Shown here: piece by piece, positions 13,227-25,300 of the stretch
Position numbering within the stretch: position 1 is the stretch's first letter
Layout: each line of letters starts with the position of its first letter
Assembly: GCF_964355755.1 (NCBI RefSeq)
Contig: NC_092673.1
Location: 4,967,001 to 5,031,000, forward strand
Direction: 5' to 3'
DNA from: Antedon mediterranea
Taxonomy: Eukaryota; Echinodermata; Crinoidea; Comatulida; Antedonidae
DNA length: 64,000 bases
Program-made: the position numbers and the translations under genes
Notes under the pieces: model-generated
Database searches by the model: none
Seen by the model: only the letters and a program-made list of their open reading frames with translations
Told to the model about the DNA's origin: nothing

Positions 13227-15890
13227 AATGTGCCACGGATGTGACGTTTATAGCAATGAACTCGCAGTCATGTGACAGCACCATCCCAACCTAAAATATT
13301 GTTACTCCGTGACATGGCCAAAATGTGAACCATCAAATAGGTTATCAGAATTAATATCATAAATTAAACAGGCTATAGGAAGTATTAACATATAATACGT
13401 AAACAAACATGTGATGAGATTTGCCCGTGAATGATTGCATAATTTTATTTTTGAGTGCAGTGACATTCAATTATGAAATTATCTCAATTATCCTTTGTAT
13501 GTCGCCCTCTACATAATCAGATTTATCAAACTTGCATACCAGCAAAAACATGATTTTTATAAATCGGTTAACCTAAAAAATTATTTGTGCATAATTTTCT
13601 TAAATATACAAAGAAAAAAGAACAAGCTTTTGTTTTTTTCACTTAAGCACTGCTTACCTATCGTAACTTAAGCAAAATCCAAACATCCTTCAAACCCATA
13701 GATGAATAAAACGGAACTATTTTAGAAGAACTACGGTATAAGTTTAGAAAACTATTTGTATTGGGCTTATGTTGTAAGTTATGTATGCAGAAATTTCTTT
13801 TTATATGTATTTTCTTCATCATAACATTTTAAATATTTTTTCACAACAGAACTTGTGATTACATTGCTGTTCAGAGTCACGGAATCGTTTATATATTAAT
13901 ATATAGTCTTGGGTAAATCTTAAAGAACCGATTTATTAATTTCATTTGAAAATTACGTCATAGTAGGCATATGGTATAAATTTTCAAATGTTGGAATAAT
14001 CTCAAAACCTACAGAGAATGTAGCCTTAATTAGTAACAAGTAGACACGTGTGTGGATGGTATTATGAACTTTGTCGACGATAGGGGGCAGAATTACTCTT
14101 GATAAATGCTGCATACCTTGATGATGAATTATTCAGATGTTATTACTTTACATAACCATACAGAATGCCTACGAAAATATTATAAGAGAGAGGGCGGAAT
14201 AACACTTTTTAGGCCTACATATTTGCGTACGTGAAACCTACTTTTATTTTTTCATCACAATGATTCACACAGCAATGTTTTATTTCATTTCAGAATATGC
14301 ACTATCGTTTGAATCTATCTTTTCTGTACAATGTTCCCGTAACCTATTGGAAACAATACTCAATCTGAGAGTGTCATCAAAAAAGGTAACCGATCGATAG
14401 AGCATTAACTCTATTTTAGTTTAAATGATTTTACCCGTTTTCTTTGGAAAGCAATTGAAACCTATTAACTGTGACTGTGTAGTATGGGACACTGATCAAA
14501 ACAAAAGATATGTCTCTAAAATGGCAAAACATAATATTCTAAAAGCATACAAGCGTCATGTAACACACTTGTGCAGCAGTTGTGTATTTTGGATCGGACC
14601 TCTATGGAATCATAAATGAATGCCCAAATGTCAATGACAATGTGGGTTATCTCAATGGATCTAATTTAAACAAAGTAGGCCTAAAACAGTCAGAAATAAA
14701 TTTAAAAGCTTTCGTGTAACATCAGCCTTTCCTCGTTATATTATTTATTCAAGAAAAATATAGTTAATAATTAATGCGTGAAATTGTCTTAGTTAAGTAA
14801 TTTGGTTTGTTTTGTTAAAATTTTGTAATTCTATGAACGCACCATTATAGGCTTACGTATGTTGCCACTGTTAATAAAAAGTGTCGATCCAAATAAATAT
14901 TATTATTATATTAACTAATAATAGGCATAATACAACAAAAAATAACTATAATTAATTTTGTATGTCATGCTTTAAGACTAACAATGGACAATAATTTATT
15001 ACTGAATAAAAATACCTATAATGGCCACCATAACTTTGCAAGTTATTGTTTTAATAATCTGATTTGTTTAACTCGTCTTGCCATCTGGCTATCTATGGTA
15101 CGTTTTTTTTTTTTGTATCATAATTTACAAAGTTTGCCTGGGAGAAGAATTTAAATGCTAATAAAGGAAGAGAGGTTTTGTTTTTTATTTTAACAAACTA
15201 ATTATAAGTAGCGAATATGTTCATTATAATTGCCAAAACCTTTTAAAATCACAAACACATAAACGCGCACAATTTTGATTAATTACCCACAAATAGTTGT
15301 TCGCATTTAATTAAATACTATGACCCACTTTTGGTGTATACCTATTCGCGGGAATCGTCGTTGGCGAATAATTTGCGCGCTTCGGTTTGATTGGATTCTC
15401 GAGCGTTGTGGTTAATATACCTTGAGGCAGACAACTAGAAAACAGTGCAAAGAACTTCTTTATTTGTACGATAATTGCCCATCACGTCAATTATTTCGCT
15501 TCCTAATTTGCCACAATTTGGAAAATTATAGAGTGTTTTTGAATTAATTATAAGACGGTGTTCATTATTTAACAATAGTTGTCTTACTAAAAGCTGTGGG
15601 CCATATTGTTTTAGTTACTAAACTTACACATCTCAACAGATAATTACGTAATGCCGGCCTAAACAGTTAAGTTGTTAAAATATTTATTATAGAGTTTTAC
15701 GGTACAATGATTAAATCAGGAAGGAATTGTTTCCGATTGCTATTTCGTATGTTTCAGTTTTTTTAAATAAAGGTTCCTACATACTATATAATCTAAATAA
15801 ATTGAAAAAAATAATTTAAAAAAATTAAGTAAATAATAAAAAAATGTTAAATAAAATACAACATAACAATGTACATGACTGCACTCGCGT
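13227..15890. other. Non-coding, AT-rich
   Basis: Unique sequence with several TAGGCCTA octamers and A/T-rich tracts. No frame above 64 codons. Confidence 0.6.
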
Positions 15891-15969
15891 GCGCAAATTT
15901 AAGTTAGTGTTTACCGACAGACCGACATAGTGAGCTATAGAGTCGCGTATACACGCGACTAAAAACTGG
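15891..15969 (+). mobile_element. Short element, family D (CCGACAGA/AGTCGCGT hairpin)
   Basis: It contains ACCGACAGACCGACATAGTG, then CTATAGAGTCGC, and ends in the perfect hairpin AGTCGCGT-ATAC-ACGCGACT followed by AAAAACTGG. The same order is seen at 33941, 54531, 62621 and 63311, the 33941 and 54531 copies being inverted. Confidence 0.65.
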
Positions 15970-16068
15970 TACTTCAATTCATTTATGTATTTAAGTTTAT
16001 TTAATTGTTACACTTCAGGGGTCGGAGAGTCACTCGATAGTGTTTTGTTTCTCTTTTTGACAATCCCG

Positions 16069-16083
16069 CCCCCCCCCCCCCCC
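16069..16083 (+). repeat. Poly-C run (15 C)
   Basis: This is an uninterrupted run of 15 C preceded by CCCG. It stands out in AT-rich DNA and is prone to length error in sequencing. Confidence 0.9.
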
Positions 16084-16923
16084 TTAAGTGCTCTGTACCT
16101 TGTGATTTTTTATTATTTATAAAAAGACGAAATAAATTAAATGAATAATTCAATCAATAGAAAAAAGATTAATAAGTTTTCCAAAAAAAAACAAAAATTG
16201 ATAATAAATAAGTAGGCTATTTAAGAATATAGAATTAATAATATAGTTAAGAAATAATAGTTAATAACCCTAAAACATAGCTAGACAGTTAAGACGTTAT
16301 ATTTAATGGTTAACCTAGTTAAGACATTAAACAATGGAATACAAGTGTTTTAAGATTTGGCGAAAATGATAACAAGACAACTTGACATAAACATCGTACC
16401 TATAATCTTAAAGCTTCTACAGACGAATAATACGTTTAAGGACATGAAGCAAATAAATGGGAACAATTAGGTTGTAGACGACGTTTATAAGATATAGTTT
16501 AATGTGTTTTGCCTTTGGCTTAAACTACTAATAAGTTTCTCCCCACTCGATTTTTTAACGATAGTAATATGAAGAGCGCCACCTTACGGTCGAAAATAGA
16601 TCAATAACAAAATGAATATCTATTGTAGTAGTACAAATATGAACTTATTATGTTGTTTTTCTTTATCTGGTTACAACGAGTCAAATTATGCCTAAATACG
16701 TATAGTTAGGTCCTATAGTGTTAGTGTATGTTTTGCTGTTCAATGGCAGCTTTTCACTATCCATTTATTCATGGTCAAACACAGTAAAATATATACATAG
16801 GTTTAAAAATTTGGTAAAATAAAGATAAAACACGTCGTTAAAAATACAGATAAAATACATCGTTTAAAATACAAAATACAAGCAAGATTGATGTGTGTAA
16901 GCATGGAGAGCATCAAATGATCA

Positions 16924-17031
16924 ACGTTTCCAAGTTTCATTTACGTTTCCAAGTTTCATTTACGTTTTCAAGTTTCATTTACGTTTCCAAGTTTCATTTA
17001 CGTTTCCAAGTTTCATTTACGTTTCCAAGTT
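16924..17031 (+). repeat. 19-bp minisatellite, ~5.7 copies
   Basis: The unit ACGTTTCCAAGTTTCATTT repeats at 16924, 16943, 16962, 16981, 17000 and 17019 (partial). Only one internal substitution (CC to TC in the third copy) is visible, so the array is young. Confidence 0.95.
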
Positions 17032-17449
17032 AAAAAATGGAAATTACTAGTACATTTTACAGTATAATACTGTCTTAATTAACCTAATTAACAAGTACCG
17101 TACTGTAGATATTATTATTCAGCTCTTCTACAACTTTGAGTGGATAAATGTAGCGCCGGCGTCCTACTCTGGTCTAATAGTCCAAAGAATTAAAAGGGGC
17201 TAAAACCTTCTTAAGAGAGAGAGAGAAGTGTACAGATTTTATAGGCCCATCTACCTCGTTACCAGAACAATGCTATTTAATAGGAATAGAATTACAGGGT
17301 GAAAAGTCTATTAACGAACAAAAGAGAAAATAATTGGTCACTCGTTTAGGATCGACAACGTCCAGTGGAACATTAAGTAATATAAAAACAATCAACATGG
17401 TATTACATAATAATTCTATACTGTCTGCATTTTTAGGGATGAAGTCATT

Positions 17450-17708
17450 TTAAAGATGTATTTCCACCTGAAAAATTAATTTTTATAAGTTTTTTTGTCA
17501 TTTTAATTTATTTACCTGGGAAACTAATTTAAAGCAAAAAATAGTCAAATTGACTGCCAGCGAATGGGGTTTTGGTTGAATTTGACCATTTATTTTGTCA
17601 TTTGTTTTTAAGGAGATTATTAAGCGTAAAAACTAAAAAATAACCTATTCAAAGTGTGATTTAATAAATCTTCATTTTTCATGTTTTTAGGGGACAATAC
17701 ATCTTTAA
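17450..17708. mobile_element. MITE, family C (TTAAAGATGTATTGTCC termini)
   Basis: The left end TTAAAGATGTATTTCCACC faces the right end GGGGACAATACATCTTTAA across about 260 bp of AT-rich non-coding sequence containing CTATTCAA. A related copy is at 34902-35171 and a partial one at about 26681. Confidence 0.7.
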
Positions 17709-17990
17709 GATTGAAAAAATATTAAATTGAAAGAGAAGCTTTGTTATTTATTAATACCAATATTAAGTTGATTTGATTTTTGATAATCTTGGTTTTTATT
17801 AAGGTTTCTTCAACTGAATTCATCTGATTTCGATTTAATGCTAGCCCTTCTCTAAAATAGAGACTAACTTAGCTATTCTCTTGTGCGGATATGTCTGAAA
17901 ACTGGTAATAGGCAAACTTATTTTAAAAAAACCATATTTATCTTAATACCATGTTTTCCAAATAAAAATAGGGCCTAATGTCACTCTTCC

Positions 17991-18112
17991 CTGGTTTCCA
18001 CTTGGACGCAACGCAAGGACGTAAGCGCAACGTAAGTGACGTGATTTGACCAATCACAAGCAATATATTCGAAACAATTGCACTGCGTTGACCTCGCGGG
18101 AACCACGCTTAA
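17991..18112. mobile_element. Foldback MITE, family A, partly decayed
   Basis: The left end CTGGTTTCCACTTGGACGCA is followed by ACGCAAGGACGTAAGCGCAA and a TTTGACCAATCACAAGC core. The right end is GCGGGAACCACGCTTAA. Confidence 0.65.
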
Positions 18113-19787
18113 GTGGTTTTTAAGAACGCATCGATTTACAAATAAAAGCCGGTTTGATTTGTAATGAAAACAAACTGTTACCTTTTGGCGTCAGGTCGTT
18201 GCTAACTATCAAAAGGCCTAGAATAACGGAGTAGGGGTGTATAGACCGATCATTAAAGAATCAAGCCAAGTCTTAATCCTATTGTCCATGATCCATTACC
18301 AATATATAGAAAGAAGAAGTCTCGATTATTTGAGACAATACTTAAACAAATTGTTATGCTTTAATGACGCACTTTTACTTAAACAGTTAAGTGATTCCCT
18401 GTTAAAAGTTGGAAAAAAAATCTGAGTTTATATGAGTGAATAGAAATTGCCATGACTCGAGAACTAACGAGGCGATAGATATATTAACTCGGCGCCATTT
18501 AGAACCACGTTGGCCGGATGACAGTTCACGTACTGGACGTGTTTGAAAATAATAATTACTAAAAGTGACTTGGATTTATATGAGACTGTGGAAAGAAACG
18601 AATAATTATTTTTACTTATTTTCAATAGCCAATACAGTAAAGTGTATGAATCCACCTTCACGTATTTTTTAAATTTCATCAATAGATTACAATCTATGAT
18701 GCTCGCAATGATAACAAAGTTTTATGTTAAAATATGATTTTGTTACCCTACGTTTGCGGTTTGTAAATAATAAATATAGGTATTTAACTAATCGTTTAAC
18801 ACTCCCGTTTAATACGCTCTAGTTTAAAGTTTTATTCAAAGAGGGGAAAAATGATGCAATGTTTTTACGTAGTTTAAAATCAACTAGATGCTAATATTGG
18901 AAACGCTAGCGGGGAATGAGTGATCGATCATATGTATGTGTTGTGTTCAATTGATTTCAGAGTACTTAAGTGTTATCATAATAATTTTCAGGCGTTTGAA
19001 TTTATAAAGTATTACGCTTGCCAACTAATCGCCTAAAACTGTCCAAGTAGTTTGAACAATACTTGACGAGGCAGAAATCAATCATTTTCAATGCTAGACA
19101 CTTTGGCGAACATCTCGCATCAATTTATTGTACAAGGGTTGACTATCTAGTCAAAAAGTAGTTCCATAGATGCGCTATTAGCAATTCTCAATTGCTTTAC
19201 TGAAAAGGTATACATAGCCGTGTTTAAGGCATTTAGTGTTGCATCTTCAAACGACCTTTCAATTTAAAGGAACTACTTAAATCTAGAAGGGTCTCATTTA
19301 ATTAACACCGGTGTCTACTTCTTGCTTGATTTATTTTTATGTGATCACCAAGCTTGGATATTATTAGCTACATGCAATTGCTCCTCTATATTTCGAATGG
19401 AATAGCAATAACTAGCACTATAAAAAGGAACACATTGTACAGATTATGTTAGTGAATTGGCGTAATGTGTCTACGCATTGGACCATTCATGTAATGTGAA
19501 TTTAAACAATGAATTATGTAGACCTGTATTCAGAACCGAGAAGCAAAACTTATTACAGCTAAACGTTCACATTTATATAGCACTGTAATTTGTAGGACAA
19601 GACAACAACCCCTGCCATCGGTGTAACCACCCCCGACAATTACTGTACCTCCATAGGATGTACTCTTGTCATAACTATTCATAGGATAGCTAACATAACT
19701 GGACAACTACCTCTTTGACAGCTGTTACCCTATGACAAAATTTTAGTTTGATTTGGATTTTAATTGTTGCCGAAATTTTTACCCTTA
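18113..19787. other. Non-coding, nothing recognised
   Basis: Mostly unique sequence. Short frames at 18237 and 18464 have no domain. Family-like ACCACC/GGACAACTACC blocks start at about 19616. Confidence 0.6.
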
Positions 19788-20180
19788 GAATTTATTGAAG
19801 TAACTGCTTACTATGGGTCTATAAGATGATGATAACTCAATATATATAATACGCATATGTAGTAAATTATTGCATAATAAATGAATTTTGAAAATTTGGG
19901 CATTTTTTTGAAAAATCCCTGTAGCCCTACTTATTGTAAAGGGATTTTTACAAAAAATGCCAAAATTTTGCATAATAATTGAATTTTGAAAAGCGCATAT
20001 TATTTTAGATTAAAAAAAAAAAATCCCTTTAATATTAGTACAGGGATTTTTTCAAAAAATGCCTAAATTTTGACCGTTTTATTTATTGAAGTAACTGCTT
20101 ACTATGGGTCTAGTCTATAACGTGATGATAACGCAATATATACGCATATGTAGCAATATTATTGCATAATAAAATTTTCA
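19788..20180 (+). repeat. Diverged ~291-bp duplication at the left edge of the satellite
   Basis: TTTATTGAAGTAACTGCTTA, then CTATGGGTCT and ACGCATATGTAG, occurs at 19791 and again at 20082. Each copy is followed by TTGCATAATAA and AAAATCCCTGTA-like satellite pieces, so these look like old, degraded satellite units. Confidence 0.7.
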
Positions 20181-20199
20181 AAAAATGGCCGATTTTCGA

Positions 20200-23100
20200 C
20201 CCTTTTATTTTTTGACATAAATGGTTATTATTGCATAATAAACATGCGCAGAGACGAATAATGGGTTCTACGCATGTCAATTGTGCTATGGTAACCAGTT
20301 TTGATATAAATGGTTACTATTGCATAATAAATATGCGCAGAGGCGAATAATGGGTTCTGCACATGTCAATTGTGCTATGGTAGCCAGTTTTGACATATGA
20401 AAAATCCTTGTACTATAGTACATGGAAATTTTCGAAAAATGGCCGATTTTCGACCCTTTTATTTTTTGACATAAATGGTTACTATTGCATAATAAACATG
20501 CGCAGAGACTAATAATGGGTTCTAGGCATGTCAATTGTGCTATGGTAACCAGTTTTGACATAAATGGTTACTATTGCATAATAAACTTGCGCAGAGGCGA
20601 ATAATGGGTTCTGTGCATGTCAATTGTGCTATAGTAACCAGTTTTGACATAAATGGTTACTATTGCATAATAAACATGCGCAGAGGCGAATAATGGGTTC
20701 TACGCATGTCAATTGTGCTATGGTAACCAGTTTTGACATAAATGGTTACTATTGCATAATAAATATGCGCAGAGGCGAATAATGGGTTCTACGCATGTCA
20801 ATTGTGCTATGGTAACCAGTTTTGACATAAATGGTTACTATTGCATAATAAATATGCGCAGAGGCGAATAATGGGTTCTGCGCATGTCAATTGTGCTATA
20901 GTAACCAGTTTTATCGAAAAATAAAAAGGTCGAAAATTGGCTATTTTTTTGACAAAATCCCTGTACTATAGTACAGGAAAATTTTCGATTTTCGACCCTT
21001 TTATTTTTTGACATAAATGGTTACTATTGCATAATAAACATGCGCAGAGACGAATAATTGGTTCTGCGCATGTCAATTGTGCTATGGTAACCAGTTTTAT
21101 CGAAAAATAAAAAGGTCGAAAATTTTCCTTTTTTTGAAAAATCTCTGTACTATAGTACATGGAAATTTTCGAAAAATGGCCGATTTTCGACCCTTTTATT
21201 TTTTGACATAAATGGTTACTATTGCATAATAAACATGCGCAGAGACGAATAATGGGTTCTACGCATGTCAATTGTGCTATGGTAACCAGTTTTGACATAA
21301 ATGGTTACTATTGCATAATAAATATGCGCAGAGGCGAATAATAGGTTCTGCGCATGTCAATTGTGCTATAGTAACCAGTTTTATCGAAAAATAAAAAGGT
21401 CGAAAATTGGCTATTTTTTTGACAAAATCCCTGTACTATAGTACATGGAAATTTTCGAAAAATGGCCGATTTCCGACCCTTTTATTTTTTGACATAAATG
21501 GTTACTATTGCATAATAAACATGCGCAGAGACGAATAATGGGTTCTACGCATGTCAATTGTGCTATGGTAACCAGTTTTGACATAAATGGTTACTATTGC
21601 ATAATAAATATGCGCAGAGGCGAATAATGGGTTCTGCGCATGTCAATTGTGCTATAGTAACCAGTTTTGACATAAATGGTTATTATTGCATAATAAACAT
21701 GCGCAGAGACGAATAATGGGTTCTACGCATGTCAATTGTGCTATGGTAACCAGTTTTGACATAAATGGTTACTATTGCATAATAAACATGCGCATAAAAA
21801 AATCCCTGTACTATAGTACAGGAAAATTTTCGATTTTCGACCCTTTTATTTTTTGACATAAATGGTTACTATTGCATAATAAACATGCGCAGAGATGAAT
21901 AATGGGTTCTGCGCATGTCAATTGTGCTATAGTAACCAGTTTTGACATAAATGGTTACTATTGCATAATAAACATGCGTAGAGGCGAATAATGGGTTCTG
22001 CGCATGTCAATTGTGCTATGGTAACCAGTTTTGACATAAATGGTTACTATTGCATAATAAACATGCGCAGAGGCGAATAATGGGTTCTGCGCATGTCAAT
22101 TGTGCTATGGTAACCAGTTTTATCGAAATATAAAAAGGTCGAAAATTTGCCTTTTTATGAAAAATCCCTGTACTATAGTACATGGAAATTTTCGAAAAAT
22201 GGCCGATTTTCGACCCTTTTATTTTTTGACATAAATGGTTACTATTGCATAATAAACATGCGCAGAGACGAATAATGGGTTCTAGGCATGTCAATTGTAC
22301 TATGGTAACCAGTTTTGACATAAATGGTTACTATTGTATAATAAACATGCGCAGAGACGAATAATGGGTTCTGCGCATGTCAATTGTGCTATAGTAACCA
22401 GTTTTATCGAAAAATAAAAAGGTCGAAAATTGGCTATTTTTTTGACAAAATCCCTGTACTATATAGTACAGGGAAATTCGCGAAAAATGGCCGAATTTTG
22501 ACCCTTTTATTTTTTGACATAAATGGTTACTATTGCATAATAAACATGCGCAGAGACGAATAATGGGTTCTAGGCATGTCAATTGTACTATGGTAACCAG
22601 TTTTGACATAAATGGTTACTATTGTATAATAAACATGCGCAGAGACGAATAATGGGTTCTGCGCATGTCAATTGTGCTATAGTAACCAGTTTTATCGAAA
22701 AATAAAAAGGTCGAAAATTTGCCTTTTTTTGAAAAATCCCTGTACTATAGTACATGGAAATTTTCGAAAAATTGCCGATTTTCGACCCTTTTATTTTTTG
22801 ACATAAATGGTTACTATTGCATAATAAACATGCGCAGAGACAAATAATGGGTTCTACGCATGTCAATTTTACTATGGTAACCAGTTTTGACATAAATGGT
22901 TACTATTGCATAACAAACATGGGCAGAGGCGAATAATGGGTTCTGCGCATGTCAATTGTGCTATAGTAACCAGTTTTTTCGAAAAATAAAAAGGTCGAAA
23001 ATTGGCTATTTTTTTGACAAAATCCCTGTACTATATAGTACAGGGAAATTCGCGAAAAATGGCCGAATTTTGACCCTTTTATTTTTTGACATAAATGGTT

Positions 23101-23600
23101 ACTATTGCATAACAAACATGCGCAGAGGCGAATAATGGGTTCTGCGCATGTCAATTGTGCTATAGTAACCAGTTTTTTCGAAAAATAAAAAGGTTGAAAA
23201 TTGGCTATTTTTTGGACAAAATCCCTGTACTATATAGTACAGGGAAATTCGCGAAAAATGGCCGATTTTCGACCCTTTTATTTTTTGACATAAATGGTTA
23301 CTATTGCATAATAAACATGCGCAGAGACGAATAATGGGTTCTACGCATGTCAATTGTGCTATGGTAACCATTTTTGACATAAATGGTTACTATTGCATAA
23401 TAAACATGCGCAGAGACGAATAATGGGTTCTGCACATGTCAATTGTGCTATAGTAACTACTTTTGACATAAATAGTTACTATAGTATAATAAACATGCGC
23501 AGAGGCGAATAATGGGTTCTGCGCATGTCAATTGTGCTATAGTAAAAATAAAAAGGTCGAGTAAAAATAAAAAGGTAAAAATAAAAAGGTAAAAAATTGG
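20200..23600. repeat. Satellite array: 89-bp hairpin monomers plus 110-bp palindromic spacers
   Basis: About 26 monomers of 89 bp begin TTTTGACATAAATGGTTACT and end CTATGGTAACCAG. In each, GGTTACTATTGCATAAT...ACATGCGCAGA is an imperfect inverted repeat of the second half (about 25 of 30 positions pair) around a 14-nt loop, GACGAATAATGGGT. Ten spacers of about 110 bp interrupt them, centred near 20415, 20968, 21153, 21438, 21813, 22175, 22462, 22747, 23034 and 23235. Spacer cores are CCCTGTACTATAGTACAGGG or close variants, and arms extend outward as AAAAGGTCGAAAAT facing ATTTTCGACCCTTTT. The commonest spacing, about 286 bp, equals one spacer plus two monomers. Repeated pseudo-frames on the - strand are by-products of the array. 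Confidence 0.95.
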
Positions 23601-23639
23601 CCTATTTCGACTCTTTTATCAATTTTTCCTACCTCTTAG

Positions 23640-23760
23640 AACAGCCGGACAACTACCCATCTGGCAGGACAACACCCCAACTCCCTCAGCAACCACCCCT
23701 CTATGGCAATGACATCAGACAATTAACTCCCTTAGGATAACTACCACTTTGGCCATTTTT
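23640..23760 (+). repeat. Degenerate GGACAACTACC repeats flanking the satellite
   Basis: GGACAACTACCCATCTGGCA, GCAACCACCCCTCTATGGCA and GGATAACTACCACTTTGGCC are related blocks about 30-60 bp apart. A similar GGACAACTACCTCTTTGACA sits on the other side of the array at about 19701, with a further ACCACCCCCGACAATTACTG at about 19626. Confidence 0.5.
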
Positions 23761-24298
23761 GACCAATTGTTTTTTTTCTCGAAATTTCGACCGTTTCATT
23801 TATTTACCCAACTGGCTACTAAACACCAAATATACATGTATGTGTATGATCTTATCGTATAATAATTCATTATTTAAAATTCATATTTTATCAAAAATCT
23901 CAGGGAAAATGTGTACATGCCAAAGATCTTTAACGTTACATGGTTAGAGCAGCAAGGAGTGTGATTACAATTGGTTGGAGTAACTACTTTTGGTAGCGCC
24001 CTCAATACCATGAACTTATTGAAACTGTGATACTAGTCAAATACGTGCACGTGATTACTATAATTACGCTAAAGTACTGTCACGGTGTAGCCTCTGTAAC
24101 ATATAATAACATGACATAGTTAATATACCGGTTTTACAAGTATTGATACTAACATTGGTAGAAACCTCAACTTATTATTGATGATGAATAAATAAAACGC
24201 TTGCGTTTCACTCTCTACTTTTACTTACACCTAATCATCTGACAAATTCTCGATTGATGCGTGTATTTTGTCTATCAATTATATATCTTTCTAAGATT

Positions 24299-24452
24299 TG
24301 GTTTCCACTAGACCTCAACGCAAGGACGTAAGCGCACCGGAACTAATTTTACCAGGAAGGAAAGAAGGAAGGATCACCCGAACGGCGCTTTTGATTGGTT
24401 GACTCATTTGCGTTGCGCGACGTAGGCCTACGTCTAATTCCCAAACTAGTTG
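24299..24452. mobile_element. Foldback MITE, family A, decayed
   Basis: TGGTTTCCACTAGACCTCAA and CGCAAGGACGTAAGCGCA mark the left arm. GATTGGTTGACTCATTTGCG and TTGCGCGACGTAGG mark a damaged right arm. A GGAAGGAAAGAAGGAAGG purine tract has been added in the middle. Confidence 0.55.
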
Positions 24453-24660
24453 AAATTACTTTCGGATGGAACTGCGAACCCAGAACCTACATACATTGTA
24501 AACTAAAATAAATATTTTTTTTTTTAATAAATCAAAATATAGGCATATATATTAGATCTAGTCTCACAATAAATTACAGCATAAAACGTTAACGAATGAA
24601 TATGTATACTACCAGAGCCATGTATCTAAATAACGAATTTGCCATTAAGATCTTTAATTA

Positions 24661-24992
24661 AATATATTGAATTGAATTGAATTGAAATATATATTTATAC
24701 TGGGTAACCTCTTCAGTCAAAGACTGGTCTCCCAGAGGGCCCAGTTGGTGATCAGTGGCTGTGATGTACTAATACACCGGGGTAACCCCCTACTCGTCTC
24801 GAAAGATGTACTAGGTTCTTTTTAAAGTGCACACGAGCTAGATGTGTACACTGGACCTACGGTTTATAGTCCTTATCCGAGAAGACTCGTTCTACCACCA
24901 GAACCATGGAGTGAGTGAGCCTCGAACCCATGCCGATGTTATGGCTACGTAATTGCGGTTCCACTGTCTTAACCGCTCGGCCACTCACTCAC
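24661..24992 (-). mobile_element. tRNA-derived SINE, full-length copy 1
   Basis: Read on the - strand, it begins GTGAGTGAGTGGCCGAGCGG (box A-like), continues TTAAGAC, and has GGGTTCGAGGCTCACTCACT (box B-like) about 65 bp later. The two ends pair as a relic acceptor stem (GTGAGTGA/TCACTCAC). A body of about 200 bp follows, then a 3' tail of (CAATT)n. The head most resembles a class II (Leu/Ser-type) tRNA. The + strand copy at 47366 is near-identical over the whole length. Confidence 0.85.
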
Positions 24993-25261
24993 ATATATAT
25001 TTAATATAAAATACAATTCATTAAAAATAGCCTACAACCTTTAAAAAAATTCAACATATTATTATTTCGATAAAAATCAAACAAAAAGAACAACATAAGT
25101 ATAATTACCAGAGAAACAGTTAATGGCCTTCCTCATATACAAATAATAAAAGTATATTTACTTTATCGTTTTGATTTAGCTTTTTTTCCCTCCAAAGAGA
25201 TGGTACAAAGATGATTAAAGAAACGGATGTAATGCAGGAGATTTACAAATAATTACATTAC

Positions 25262-25300
25262 ACTAGATGGTACGCGAGCGAAGCGAGCGTACCATCTAGT
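25262..25300. repeat. Perfect 14-bp inverted repeat hairpin
   Basis: ACTAGATGGTACGC and its exact reverse complement GCGTACCATCTAGT flank an 11-nt centre, GAGCGAAGCGA. It is much GC-richer than its surroundings. It may be a minimal foldback element. Confidence 0.85.

Noticed and set aside
16069-16083. Poly-C tract as a regulatory signal
   Set aside because: A lone 15-C run with no neighbouring structure; slippage or sequencing effects are simpler explanations.
20286-23380. Recurrent - strand frames starting MSKLVTIAQLTC with Cys-rich repeats
   Set aside because: They repeat exactly with the satellite monomers, stop at the same places, and have no promoter or splice context; they are not a gene family.
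20200-23600. Regularly spaced repeats resembling a CRISPR array
   Set aside because: The units are 89 bp, self-palindromic and mostly abut without unique spacers, and the host is an animal.
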